A stretch of DNA of 64,000 bases from Polytrichum commune (lineage: Eukaryota > Streptophyta > Polytrichopsida > Polytrichales > Polytrichaceae), in the NCBI GenBank assembly GCA_950295325.1, contig OX485806.1:58151169-58215168 (forward strand). Reading direction: 5' to 3'. Shown piece by piece: positions 1-13,559 of this stretch. Within the stretch, counting starts at the first letter, position 1. Each line of letters opens with the position of its first letter. The notes beneath the pieces are model-generated. The model worked only from the letters and a program-made list of their open reading frames with translations, did not search any database and was not told where the DNA came from. Position numbers and translations under genes: made by a program.

Positions 1-3000
1 CAACGTAGGAGTGATAGAATGGAAAAACCCAAGACAGTAACTGATATTCATCAACAATGATGAGCAGGGGCACCAACAAATTGCTGGTTGGCGTTGTGCA
101 CGTATCAATATCGTTGGGGCACATGCATGCATGTAAAAATGTGGACAATGACAATGAGGGCAATTAGTTGTGTGTTCATTAAGGTCCTCACAAGTTGCAT
201 TGTGATTGGTGCCAATCCCACAACATACGCCAACCTCCAACAAGATGAGAAAAACACCATGTTGTGGTCAAAATGCATCCTACAAATGCGCAACAATCAG
301 AATCCAACGAACGCCCTTAACATTTTTTACCTCTATTTGGGCCAAGCATAGACACATGAGCTCCAATTTGATATCATTAGAATTGATTCAAAATATTACA
401 CATGTTGAATAATAAATATATAAATTCTAACAACCTACAAAACAACCTACTTAGAGCTTTAAAAAAAAATGAGGCCCCTTGGAACACTTATGGTATTCTA
501 AGGGTTAGCAAACAATTAATGGACCCATCCAAACCCTTAACCTTTTATTGGCTATTTAGGTTAGGTCTCGTGCCCATTTTTGCTCATTACAAAATCATCC
601 CAACATTGGGCATCTTCTAAATTCAAGGTGTACATACATGTACCACCATTAACATTGAATGTCACAGTTGTTATGAACATTGACATTGAATTTCTATTCA
701 CTTGGCATTCATGTGACCATAACATAATTTTTGGTGTCCAGGATGTTTAGAAAAATAACTTAAGTACATTTTGTACATGGGGGTGGAATTTTTTATTGTT
801 TGGCTTTGAAGCTCATCAGATCTATCACGTGAGTAAAAAAACTAATTTTGAGTTGAGTTTCCTCTTTATCAATTAAACCCTCCCCACCCACCACCCTTAA
901 GACACGCATTGCAGAATGGTCCGATTTGGGGGCGGCCTACCTTAATAGTTGGAAAAACCTTTGTAGAACAATTTTGATCAATAATATATCCCCCAAAATG
1001 TTCCCACCCCAAGCAAACAAATGAGTATATATTTTGTAGCACTAATATGGTCATCATTAATATTAAAAAATGTTGAGTTTTTCACTCAAGATCTTTTTTT
1101 AAAATGGTATTTAATTCATTAACAAGTGTGGACTTAAAAATAACATTTTTAAAGTACGAAACAAATGGGACAATTTTAAAAGATGGAAAATCAACTTGGA
1201 CTTGAGGCTCCGAATCATTGAGCATGTTGGTAACCACTACCCGAGCCTACACTTCAAGTTGTGGAAGGGGGTCATAGGTGTCATGTGGGACGGTATTATG
1301 CAAGCCATTTGCTATTACAAATTATTCCATTCCATTGTCATTTAGTTATGAATTATCATCCAACTTTGTTCTTGACACCTCTGAATCTCCGTCCTCTTCA
1401 GCAACCGGGCATGCATTGGCCATGAAAGCAATTTTCTGCTAAAAAAATTGTTCATCTTCCCCCAAAATGAAGTAGACAGGGGTTGGTTTAATTTAACTCA
1501 AATAAATTACATTCTTTTATTTCCATACATTTTTATAGCCAAAGCAAAAGATTGAGTTTTTCGTAAACCTCTTACCGCAATTTGATCGGTTAAGATTAGC
1601 TACCACATCTCAAAGGAGGTCCCAATAAGTTAGTTTCCTTCCAAAAACCCTTGATTGATGTGAGGCTATTATGTTTGTACAATTTTTTTGCATGTGCTAT
1701 GAATTTGCACATAATGCAGCTGACTCCTTTGATGTTGGTCTTGGAACTTTTGAGCATGCAACTCTAGCCTTCCCAAACCAATGAGGAAACCTTTCTTATC
1801 AAAGTTTCTTCATGTTGATTTTGTTTTCATTATTAATTTTTTTCATAAATAAATAACCAATCTCCCTCTTTTCTATAGCACAATCCCCACGTGTCTCTTA
1901 ATCTAAGTTCATCATCCTTTGGGATGGTACAACAAGCAACATACGTCATCCCGGGAAAAGGTTTCTCCAGTCAACAACTATAGTTTACATGCAATTTCTA
2001 AAACATCTATTTACATTCACGTTAATCCCTTCTACATGAAACACAACTCAAAGCTAGGGTTCCGCATACCATTTCCTACTTGCATGTGCGTCATGCAACA
2101 AAGAATCAATATCATTTTTTTTACCTCCTTCTTTGGGTTATACAAATAATATGGGATAATTCTTATTCTAACCAATATAGATCATCGTTGTGGCCTTATT
2201 CTAACCTTATTGTTTGTCATGCTTCTTTGATTACATTTTTATAGCCTACGAGAAATTTATTGTTCTACCTTCTATAATTTACTTTAGTATTACATTTCTA
2301 TGACTACAAACAATTTAATGCTCCACCGTCAACAAATTTGAGATTTAATTTTGAATAGGAACTATGTACGCTAATATCTTTAAAACAATCTTGTTGTACA
2401 AAAACATGAGTGAAGATGGTCATTTTTGGATTTTGCGTCCAAGATCTTAGAATTATAGGTATTTTTGATACTTAGGTTCAAGCATCCATTGTTGTACGAA
2501 CAAACAATTCCTGCACATCCACTATCCAATTACCTATTTGGCTAATGTCAAGATAAAACTAGATGATGATATTATTCTTCTACTCTTGGATTCCGATGAT
2601 GAGGTTTGTTTAATTATTGATTTTTTTGATACATAATTCTTTCCTTTTACAAATAGAACACCCCTTCAACTAGTGGTTTCTATATAAGTTCATAACATCT
2701 TTCGTGGTTTATTATGCATGAAAATTCTTCCTTATAAATATTCTTCACCCTTTCTTCATATTTTTTAGGCTTAAGCATTGACAATGCATTGAAATTGACA
2801 AAGTTCAAGAGAAGGTCCAAATTTGATCATACCACAATTGATTTTGACAACATAAATGTATGTGACATCAAGTACTTGCCACCTTCTATTCATGGCAATG
2901 TTTTATTTGTATTGCCCCTAGTGTATATGGTTGTTTCTAGTGCGAATGGCCATTCATAATATATGGATAAGATATATGATGGCCACCTTGGTGCACAACA

Positions 3001-3600
3001 AAAACAACATATATCCAAAATAATTTTGGACTAACCTTCATGCGTTTTGTGGGTGTTGGTCATCCCCAATGTATAAGCAAAAATTATGATTATAACTATC
3101 ATAATGGAGGGGTCCCCAACTACACCAAATAAATTGGTTAGATTATTATTCTATCTTTTTTGGGAGATGTTGTTCCAAAAAAAAATCAAGAATGAAATAT
3201 AAGATATATATCTTTCCACACTAGTGTGTATTGCATTGTGCCAATCTGAGATGTCAAAGGCTTATATAAATCTTGGTGTTCATAAATACCTTGTGTTAAA
3301 TAATTAATGTCATGAATCATTTGATATGACTTAGCAATGTATTACCAATGAGGTCATGAAAACATCCATTGCCAATAACTATACTATGGTATTGGCATTG
3401 AGCACAAAATTTGCTGCAGTCTACCTCTTCAAATTTTCATTAAACGATGAAGGATATTATTTGGTAGGTTTGTCTTTGGATGTTGTTATGCATTAATTCA
3501 ATAATTTTTCCATACCAAATTGTTATAACTTTGTATCGAGTTTCAAATGTTTTGTTGTATTGGAATGGGCACAATATATAATATTATGGTGCTCAAAGAC
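1..3600. other. AT-rich spacer, no gene seen
   Basis: Both strands are broken by frequent stops. The longest open frames are under 90 codons and show no recognisable domain. Short G- or C-rich patches near 870-960 are unremarkable. I see no LTR ends, terminal inverted repeats or RNA gene here. Confidence 0.6.
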
Positions 3601-3654
3601 CATTCGTGCTTCATGTACGTCCATGGCAGTAAATTCTCAAGGCATCCAAAGACA

Positions 3655-5290
3655 AAGCATTTGTCTTTAAGATGTCAATAGATCCTCCAAAAGGTGGTGT
3701 GGATTTTATTAACCATATGCATGTTAGAAGAAATATGGAAAATTCATGGATAATGTCTAAAAACGTCAAACGTCTAAAGGATTGGACCACCTTTGCATGC
3801 CATGTGTATGATAGGTAAGTATTGCAAGGTACTAACCATTGAGTATTGTAACATGCAATTTCAAGATGGCATAGCTCAAACTATTGTTTGGAGAAACTTG
3901 AATTATGTATTGGTGGAAAATGAAGTATTGAACATAAATACCAAAGGTTTGATGGCAGAGAATGCGCAAACCAATTGGATTGAGGTAGAAAAAACATGGT
4001 AAATGTGATCTAAGTTTCCCAATGGTGGGTAGCGAGCACCATCATCTTTTTCGTTAGTTGTTAAATTTAGATAATATTATGCAAAAGCATATCAAGGTGC
4101 AATTTCAGCACAAACATCTAGGTAAGGATTACAAGGATGCATTATCAAGTTTTTGAGTGGTTGGGTTTTTGATACTCTTGTTATTGGCAATGGGGTGCTT
4201 ACATGAATATTATAAATGTATCACCATTTTTATTTTGCAATATTATGTGATTTTTTAATCCATAATATATGCAATTTACTATGTGCAATGTTTATAAGAT
4301 ATGACTATAGATGAACATACAAATACGCCAACGTGTAATCTTCTAGAGATGATGCACCACAAGTGGCTCTAACAATCTAGAAACAATATGGTTTGTTTGT
4401 ACGAAAAGACAACAACAATTTGATCCATGCATTCATGCAAATTGAAAATGATAGGTCATGGTTGGGAGGTGGTTTTATTGATAAAGGCCTTGATTCCGCA
4501 TCCTTGAAATTAAAGGTTGCTGCCAAATGTGGAGATTTGAAGCTATAAATAGATGCCATAAAATCCTACCCAAGGGAAAAAACTCTCAATACTAAAGATT
4601 ATAGTTGGGAGGAATATGAGTTGTTTAAAATATACCAAATGGAAGCATAATCTGCCACCAAATGAAAATTATGATTCACATCAATCTAACAAAATGAACT
4701 ATTCAATTATTCCTTCAAATACTAAGCTAAAAAGGCATGTATAAAGGAATCCTTCATTTTTGGAGAGCATGTTGTGGCAAATATTACATAAGTGCTAGAA
4801 TTGATTGTCCTCTTTCTATTGGAATCTTACAAAATTGCCATCCAACTTTGCCAAAAGATGTTGGATGATGCAAGCCAATACCAAGACTTTGTATACTACC
4901 AAAGTTGAAATTGGCAAACATAGCATCGTTGATATTACCTACAAAAGATTAGGAAGGAGTATCGCTTCACCAACAATGTGGAGTGTGAATTTTGGTTATG
5001 TCCTCACATTAAGCGTTGTATAAATAATAGCAAGAAAAAATATGCATTGGATTTGCATGTAATATCTAACATATGGCTAGTAAAAATAGGTACCAAAATC
5101 TCAAGGTATGAGGTGTTGACGCTCAACGATATTGGGTTCCAATTGCGGTCATGGAGGTTATTTTTCCTCGACAAAGATTTTTTACAATTGCAACACTTCC
5201 AATACCTTGGACATATTTTTGTGCCTAGATGCCCATCGAATTTTAGAAAAGTAATGTGTCGTAATCCAACATCACCAATGGTGTGAGCCT
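3655..5290 (+). pseudogene. decayed reading frame of unknown, possibly transposase-like family
   Basis: A chain of plus-strand reading-frame pieces (about 3660-4002, 4380-4550, 4805-5023 and 4978-5286) reads as one eroded protein with several stops and frame changes. Seen directly: pieces such as LTIEYCNMQFQDGIAQ, KGLMAENAQTNW and, further on, IWLVKIGTKISRYEV. The spacing of acidic residues and the 'conserved block, then FMADxAQxNW-like block' pattern recalls a DDE-type transposase core or a repeat-associated plant protein family of unknown function. This is recall-level resemblance only. No start codon, intron or terminal repeat could be fixed. It could equally be a decayed host gene. Confidence 0.3.
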
Positions 5291-5329
5291 CGAAATTGCC
5301 ACCAATGGCAACTTGGCTTACAATTGAGG

Positions 5330-7815
5330 TGTTTTAGTAAAATCATTAGATTAGTAATAAGGAAATTTAGCAAAAAACCATTTAGATTAAGGTAGGTTGA
5401 CTAGGGGTGTTTTACCCTTAGGATAAAACTCTTGGGCAAGTAGAAATTAGAAACCAAAGAGATAACAGAGAAATGCCCTTTATCCAAATCGGAAGTGTGA
5501 AAGTAATGGGCTAGTAAGTAGGTAGGTTAATTTAGGAACAACCAATTCAAGCAAGCATAAATCAAGCAACGGCAAAAACAAAAAAAATCGACGTGGCCAA
5601 GAAATAAAAAAAAAGTGACAACTACAAGTGTAAGGGATCTTGCCAACTAGGGCAAGGGGGCCATATTGTCACCCTTGCCAACCAAAAATGAAGTTCAAAC
5701 GGAAATGAAAAAATCTTTATAAGGGCTTGAGCAATTGGGGTGCGAGGTGGCATCCCCCCCATTGACCACTAAGGGCTTGGTTGCCACCGTTCAAGGAACG
5801 GGACCCCTCTATGAAAGGAAGGGAGAAAGGGCCCATCATCTTTCAATTATCTCTTCAAATTTTCATTTTAATACGGCAAACCTTCTAGAATTTTAATTAG
5901 AAGGAGAAAAAATTCTCATTCATTTAATATAGGCATAAGTTAGAATTCTTATAGTTAGAACTCTTGAGAGAAGGTAGTGTGTTTTTTTATATACCCCCTA
6001 AATAGCTGTGTCACTTTTCATCTAGAGTAGTGAACATAAAAATTACAATTCAGCCTTTAAATTTTGACCAATTTTATCCTTAATGTAAGCTTTCCAAAAA
6101 TCCTAAGCTTGTTAGAATCAGAGTTAGATAGCAAAAGTTATGAGTGTTTGAGTGAAGGTATTTCAGCTCCCACTCAATTTACAAACGCATAACTAAACAA
6201 AAAATTGTTTATTTACTTTGATATTTGGTCGTATTATAGGTCTTGTTGTTAGATAATTAAAATGTCTAAGCTTATTGAAATCTAAGTTGATGTGTAAAAG
6301 TTATAAGTAGTCGAGTGAAGATGTTTCAACTGCCTCTTAAATTACAAGTGTTAACTTTGCAATCGCATAACTAAAGGACTAGTTATTCAGTTGCTTTGGT
6401 ATTTAAGTTTGTTATAGGTGTTGTTGTGAGCTTTTTAGAATGTGTATTTTTGCTAGAATATAATTTGATGTGTAAAAATTATAAGTGTTTTAATGAAGGT
6501 GTCTCAGATGCCTCTTAGAATATAAAAACTGATTTTATAAATTCATATCTCTAAGGGAATACATGCAGTTGCTTTAATTATTAAATGAGTTATAGTTTTT
6601 GTTGTTATCTTTTTAAATAACTAACGATTGTTCCAATTAAAGCTTGTGAGCAAAAGTTGTGGCCGTTTAGGCAAAAGGGTTTCTGCTGCCTTACGAGAAG
6701 AGGTTCGTCCATCGAAGATTGGTGGGTATGAGTTGGTGTTGTGGGCGGCCGAACTTTGGATTAGGGGTTCCGCACCAACTATTGCCAAGCCAAGACGGGA
6801 GTCAATCGGTAAGCTTTTTAGCTCTACACCCTTCAATTTAAGAGTGAAGGGAGTGCGGCGAAGGTAAATTCTCACCCCTACCCAACTATCCATGTAAGAC
6901 TAGGGGGACATCACCCACCTAGCCACGGAGGGGATTTCAACTCCCATGTGTGCGGAGCCTCTCAGTTAAGTGTTGTGATAGTAGTTTTTCAATTATAGCT
7001 CGTTCGTGTGTGGTGAAGCCAGATTAATCATCGGCATGACCACTTTACATGTTTGTAGGTGGTAAGGTGGAAGTAATGACCCACGAAATCACCACCATGT
7101 TGTTGGCCCCAACCCTTGAAGATTGTACAACAGGTTGAACACATAAGTTGTCTTATTCCCCGGTTCCATCAAGTTAAATTTTTGTGGTAAAACCGTGTTA
7201 AACTTATTTATAACCAACAAAATTTGTACAACCCCGGTGGGCAAAAGCCAACGGGAAACTTAACTCAGAGGATTGAAACTACCCCTCCAGCAACAAAGAT
7301 CGGAGGGTGTAAGTATCAATCAACCTTCAAGAGACCCGCACAGGGCCTTGAAGGGTTCGGGTTAGGGTGTGCACCAAACATGTTAGTAATATAGATTTTG
7401 TTCAATCAACCATAAACTAAGAATGAAGGTTGAGAGGTGAGACTTAATTAAGGTCCCCCTGTTTAGAAAATTTAATATATATGAAGTAAGGAATTAGATG
7501 TGGCCTTAGGTAAAAGGTAAGGTTATCTCATTCATTAGGATTAGGTTGCCTTGATCCCAAGGCCGGTGCGTCTACACGTAGACTATGATAGGTTAGGCAT
7601 TAGGTTAGGAATATTGATAATTACCTTAGGCACTTAAAATCTAGACACAACCTATCGAAAGGATACGACGCGATTATAAAATTCCTCCACAAACCCAAAA
7701 CACTCATTAAATATCATAACACCGGGGTTCGGCTTGGGCACCTGCTAAGGCGGACCATCCTCACCGAAGGGCTTGTGCGGTACTTTTAAGCTCCGTCGGA
7801 GGGAGGTGCTCAAAA
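5330..7815. repeat. diverged dispersed repeat, copy A (about 2.4 kb)
   Basis: The distal half matches 14,900-16,010 in order: a TGTTGGCCCCA block, a stretch ending in AACTTAACTC, a block about duplicated 'hundreds' of bases later reading GTGCACCAA, and an end block with CTTGGGCAC and GAAGGGCTT. The AT-rich proximal half is only loosely alignable. No coding potential. It may be a long LTR or a non-autonomous element; clear TG..CA ends and a target duplication were not identified. Confidence 0.5.
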
Positions 7816-10554
7816 ACACCACAAATGGCATATCGCAAAAACAAATAAGAAAATGCCAAACTCATGAATAGTTATTTTTGGTTGGAGTAATTGTATTTCC
7901 ATATCCAAGATTTGGCGTTTCAATCAACATTGTCTAAAAAATGACATTACATACTGTGTCACAATTGGTGACACACCCTTTTCCACATGCCTTGATTTCA
8001 CAAAGATCTCATCTCAATCATTGGAAAGGCTAGAGAAATGGATGTATTGCAAACATCATTAGATTTTTGTGCAAGGTGGATTGCAATAATGATAAGTTCA
8101 CTTACACTCCAAGTACTTTTGTAATGAGGTCATGTAGCTACTTGAACTTGCAAGTGTGATAGAGTGTGAATGATAGATATTCCAAATGTTGTGTTCAACC
8201 GCATGCTAGAGACTTTTAGTATATGACATGTATTGGTATGGAATTGTGTAAAATAAATAAATAATATATAAATATTTCATGAAATTATTCATGGTATTAG
8301 GCTTACTTCATTTTTGTTCTATCAAAATGAAAATAATTTAAATTTGAAATTTTTGAAAAAATTAGTATCAATCTTAGAAAATGTACCCTAAAACCATTAT
8401 TAATTACTAGAACATGGTAGGTATTACAACTCACTACTCGCATGGCACAACTCACTACTCATTGTTCATGTCTTAGCCTTCATCTATATATATTTATGTA
8501 AGTCAATGTGGTAGAATACAATGTTATCCACAAACATAAACTCATCATGTATGCCTCCAACTCATCTTGATTTTTGAGTGGCAAAGGAATCATAACTTAA
8601 TGAAGGTGGAATGGAAGTGGGGTCGACATATACACCAATGTAAAATTATTGTTTGTACTTGGAAATGATACCAAATTAGTTTTTTTTAAGAGCCATGCAT
8701 AAATATGGAAGTGGATATTAATGTGGGAGCCACATGTTCTATGTGAATGTCTAGAAATTCACCAACCAATCATTGAAAATCATGCTCATTCAATTTAATG
8801 TTATCAATCCACACTATTTTTCATCAAAACAATTAATGTACCTTATCATATTATTTAACTTGCTTTTAGTGATGAGTAGCATGATAGTCACATTTTATTT
8901 GAGTCACTTCTTGAAGTTTTGCAACAAAATCCTTTCATTGTAATCAATGCCAACCAAAGCCCCAAGTTTGTAACCATCATAGAGGGAGGACATTCCATTT
9001 ACTCTACGAGATACTAGATATCACATGTGCCTACATTTATGATCATCCCATTGAGCATGGCATCATATTTAATGTGATTAGTTTTCCAACTTATTTTGGA
9101 TGATGTTGATGATTGAAAGGTGATTTAAAAATAATCAAGACATCTTAGGATGTAGTTTATGGACATTGTATGGATATCTCAAAGATATCAATATATATTT
9201 TTAAGATTATTTAAATTCAACCCTAATTTTCTGATATTCAATTCTTCAACTTAAGAAACAATAAGAAAATTCATGTCAACTTCTGTCATGTTATGTGACA
9301 ATGACATGATGCATGATACAAAAACATTACGTTGAGGAAATAAGTCCAAAAGTTTATCCAAGGATAATTTGACATGGTAAACATCCTTGTCAACAATTTC
9401 TTCAAATGTTTAATTACATAATGGTTGATTACAAAATGACAATTGACATAGTATCAATCACGTGAAAAAACAATAAAATTCTAACGACAATATTGGACTA
9501 ATGATTTTCAATGGCTAGAAAATCTCGTAGTCTAAAATGCTTTTGGAATTATCTTTGGATTTAGTGCTTACCTAATTCATCAATTGCTCCATATTGCAAC
9601 AATCAACCAAAAAAATTAACTAGCTAATTGATTGCATTGAATTATTCCAATCAATCCAAAAAAATTGATTAATTGGTCAAATTTTCTTAATATTTGACTT
9701 CTAAAAATACCAAATATTTAAAACAATCAAATAAGAAGATCTATTTTTGATACATAAACCAAGCCAAAAGACTAAAGTATGGCACACTACAAGCCAAAAA
9801 CCAAAAGCCATTACAAGCAACACACAACAATGACGTTTGCAGCCAGAGTGAAGGTAAAGGGACCAGCTAGCAACTAAAAAAACGAGAAAGCTTACGAGAA
9901 TGGGAGTGTGCTAAGAATTAAAACCCACCACAAAATTAAAACTTGCCATGAAGTTGAAAGGAAAACGTGCTGCTATAGGGTACAAAACTCACGGTAATAG
10001 GGTACTTAATCTATGGGGATAGGGTAGGCGGAAAGATTTAAATATCAATGCCATAATTTTGAAAGAATAAATTATGAGGATGAAAAAAAATTAGATATCA
10101 AGGCCATTATTTTGGAAGATTGAAGTAGGAGGATAAAATCTAGTATAAAATATATATAGTTACCACACATTAAGTTGGAATTTTGCCAAATCGATCAATT
10201 TTGAAGCTACCTCACCTATACTTTGAGGATTGGTACGTACCAATTTTGTTAGTAAAATGTATTGGTAAATTTATATTTATACAGATTTTGTAATTTGTAG
10301 CCATAATAAGGATGAAAACAAAAGTTTAAGATTATAAACATCCAAAATGCTTAATGGTTGTAACCGTTTGAGAAAACCTCTCATCTAGGAAAGGTAAATA
10401 AGATCTAGAGAGAGGAAGATGAATATCAATTGGAACATAGAAAGGTAAAATTTTGGGAGAAACATTTTTTTCCATGGCAACGAAGTTTTTTTTAGATAAA
10501 GTGTCAAACAATACATGAGTTTATTTTCTATCTCACATTTTTTGAAACATTTGT
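7816..10554. other. AT-rich spacer, no gene seen
   Basis: Very AT-rich, with no open frame above about 60 codons that shows a domain, and no repeat structure I could define. Confidence 0.55.
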
Positions 10555-12433
10555 GTGAGCAAGAATCATCAATTACCCTTGAATGCGTCCTAGTCCGGGT
10601 GGAGAATCCTCTTTCACACAACCTAGTTTATAATTCACATGTGCACCTTTGTTCCATTTGATGGTGAGAGAAGTGGTGTGTATAACACCCTTTTCATTAA
10701 GAAACAACAAGCATTTACAAATACTCGAGTCACTCATAATGCCACTAAATTGTAAAGCCTAATTGTCTCGCCTTCTTGTTGCCTCTAAGTGCTCTAATGT
10801 CACCTACCAGCAATTGCACCACACTTGCGCACATTCCCCTTTTATAATGTCCAACATGCAGCACCTCCATTCACATGCCATGCCACCTTCCAAACACACT
10901 GAGTGCATGAGGGGAGGACCTTGCCGTCAAGAGGATGCAACCAACAAGGCAACAACCACCACGGGAACTGAATGCTTTGCATTTCTTCAAGCAGTGGCTC
11001 AAATGAGCCTCTCAACCTTGACCATCCATGAAGCCTTGTCATCTTCCACGTGTTTGTCTAAGGGTCGCTTCGGAGCAACTACTTTCCAACTCTTGGGTCC
11101 ACTCTGGATGCCAACATTAGCTCCGCTCCCAGTGTGACGTCTTTCGGTTTCACCTGCACCCCGCCTAACCTCACACTTTCTTCCCACAGCCAAAAGCCGA
11201 CCTACCTAACCCCCACCTTACTCAATTGAACAAAAAAACCACGACATTATCTAGGCAATTGGAAAAAGGACCCCATCGCAAATACTTCTTCTTAGCCTGC
11301 CTACCCCTTAGCAACAACACCAACACTATTACCTAAGCAACTCCTTGGACCTTGCCTCCAAGCAGCTGGGTGATTATCTTAGTGGTGTTTTCACATGCAT
11401 ACCACATAATAGGGCCCAGCCGATTACGTGACAATGTAGTTCATTTCTTAGCTTCCCCATGAGATGACCAATTTGGCATAACAAGCTCAATTTAATCACA
11501 CACTCGATGTCGATTCAATGGCCCCAGTGACCATACCTGGCAACCAAACTGGAGGGATGAATCCACTCACTTACACACCCCCGATCGTGCTTGTATGGCA
11601 AAAACCTACTCTTACGGTTGGAACACATAATCCACCCTTTTGCTACGACTAACCGAGGATGCATCCTTCTAACTACAGAACTTGACTTCATCAACAATTC
11701 ACTGTCAAAATACCGCCTAGGCCGTCATGATTGCACATGGCACTCTTCTCACTGTTACCATGGGAGTTGAAGACGAGGGTGAACTAATCATCATAATTAA
11801 CCATGTGAACCTCACTCGCTCCGAAGTCGAAGCTCTGCAAGCACCACTTTGATGGTTGCACTACATGCCAGGATAACAAAGCAGTCCAGGTTGATCCATG
11901 ATTCTTACTAATACCCCTCCACATGATTCTTTAACCTAGACATTTGTACTAAAGACTAAATCATTGCTAAACCACACTGAAAATCAAGGGATCAAGAGAT
12001 ATGACCCTTAGCTTATGCTTGACCTACACTTCCTTTCTCTATGATATACCCTTAATGAAGACGCTCAATGCTCGAGTAGCTGGTTCTATATTCCCATTGT
12101 TTTTATTCTTATGAAGGTGATTGATGTCATGGGTTTTAGCATTAAAACAACACAGATGACCCTAATGATACCATAACTTTCATCATCACGTATTGACTCA
12201 TGGTTTTTTTTCCCTGATACGAAAAAAAATAAAAATGTGATGAAGCAAGAAAACGCAGGATTTACCCAAAATTTTGATCCTACATGAAGGGAATGCAACT
12301 TACCTCCACGTTGGTCCCTGGTAAGTGCTCTTTGATTATTGGTCTGTTGCATTGCACAGGACTCCCAAAACTCTTCCTAGATCTCGGCGATCAAGAGAAG
12401 GCTTCGAGATTTTTTTCATGTGCATCCAACACT
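10555..12433. repeat. unclassified moderately GC-rich segment, partly repeated at 49.36 kb
   Basis: The first ~190 bases (GCGTCCTAGTCC..., then an ACATGTGCA block and AGTGGTGTGTAT) match 49,375-49,510 in the same orientation, so this is a dispersed sequence. The rest contains open frames up to 124 codons on both strands (for example 10,763-11,137 +), but none shows a recognisable domain and they overlap in opposite strands. I do not call a gene. Confidence 0.4.
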
Positions 12434-12438
12434 TGCAA

Positions 12439-13410
12439 TGTCGCAACCCTTGCTAGCCCCCTTGACCATCTTGCCAATTTTCATTCCTAGCAAAGGTTAC
12501 AAATGCTAACCCTTCGCATTCCGCCATGCTAATGGTTAGCTCCTCCTACCCCAGACCTATAGTTCATAGGAGGGAACCAACCCTCCTACTTTGCTTTCGG
12601 GACTCACCCCTTAATCGGTAACCCATTTCCCCAATGCGGACTTCCATTCATGGAAGTCCAATCCCATGTTGATCATCGCGTTGCCGAAGCAACACTACAA
12701 CAACCCGAAGCATACTAGGCAACTATGGCCTCACATTGGGCCAATGCCCATGGAGGCCGTGCCGTTCGGCCTCGGGTGGGTGAGGCCACACCACCTCACC
12801 CATATAAGCCTCTAGGACTCTACGCGGGGCCCCTACCCTACCGTCAACCAACCTCTTGTCTCTCCACCAAGAGTTGGGGCCAAGTAGACATTTTCCCTTA
12901 GCTGCTGGGCCTAGAAGCCCCTAGCAGCTTCAGACCATCATAACTTCCTTGTATGATGTCTGGTGCTAATACGCGACCACTCCATCTTCATCTACGCTTC
13001 ACGTAGATGCCGATGGACTCCTCACTTGCCCCATTCAAGCAAGTATGGAGGAAGTTATGCTTGTTTGAACCTTGGCAGTCCCGGGAACCACTCCCAGGCA
13101 CTGTTGTACCAGGGCGCTGTCCCGGGACAGCGCCACACTCAAATGGCCATAACTCCTAGCTCACACCTCCGATTGAGGTGTTCTTGAGCATTCTAGAATC
13201 ACCACGCCATGAGCTACGCATAGCTCATGGCCTCACCCTCATGCCTCCTAGTCTCCGTGGGTGGGAGGCGTTCCCAATGCCCGGGGCCCTCACCCACACT
13301 AGGATCACTTGGGCCCTCTCACCAACGGCGCCACAAGTCCCGGGTGTCATTCCGGGGTCCCCCTTGTGCCCATGGTGTTTCGGGCAATCCTCATGGAGAG
13401 GTGCGCGACA
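12439..13410 (-). mobile_element. family-A solo LTR with 5-bp TSD
   Basis: This 972-bp LTR begins TGTCGCAACCC and ends GGTGCGCGACA as read on the plus strand, so its termini form the TGTCGC/GCGACA inverted repeat. It is flanked by a perfect 5-bp target duplication TGCAA (12,434-12,438 and 13,411-13,415). No internal sequence is attached, so it is a solo LTR left by LTR-LTR recombination. Coding orientation of the family, taken from the full elements at 53-64 kb, makes the sense strand minus. Open frames inside it (for example 13,178-13,498) recur in every copy and are not genes. Confidence 0.93.
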
Positions 13411-13429
13411 TGCAAGCAGGACTCACCCT

Positions 13430-13530
13430 CCATATGAGCCATTCTTCTTCACCGCCTGTGTACCCAACACTTGCAAGCATGACTTATCCTCCATATGAGC
13501 CATTCTTCTTCACCGCCTGTGTACCCCTAG
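13430..13530. repeat. 60-bp tandem duplication
   Basis: The segment CTCCATATGAGCCATTCTTC with its following bases through GTGTACCC occurs at about 13,430 and again at about 13,490, immediately beyond the solo LTR's target duplication. Confidence 0.8.
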
Positions 13531-13559
13531 AATGGTCCACCACTCAGCGGGACCATTTT

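Noticed and set aside
10763..11137. 124-codon plus-strand frame
   Set aside because: Cys/His-rich composition without spaced zinc-binding motifs, and opposite-strand frames overlap. Not enough to call a gene.
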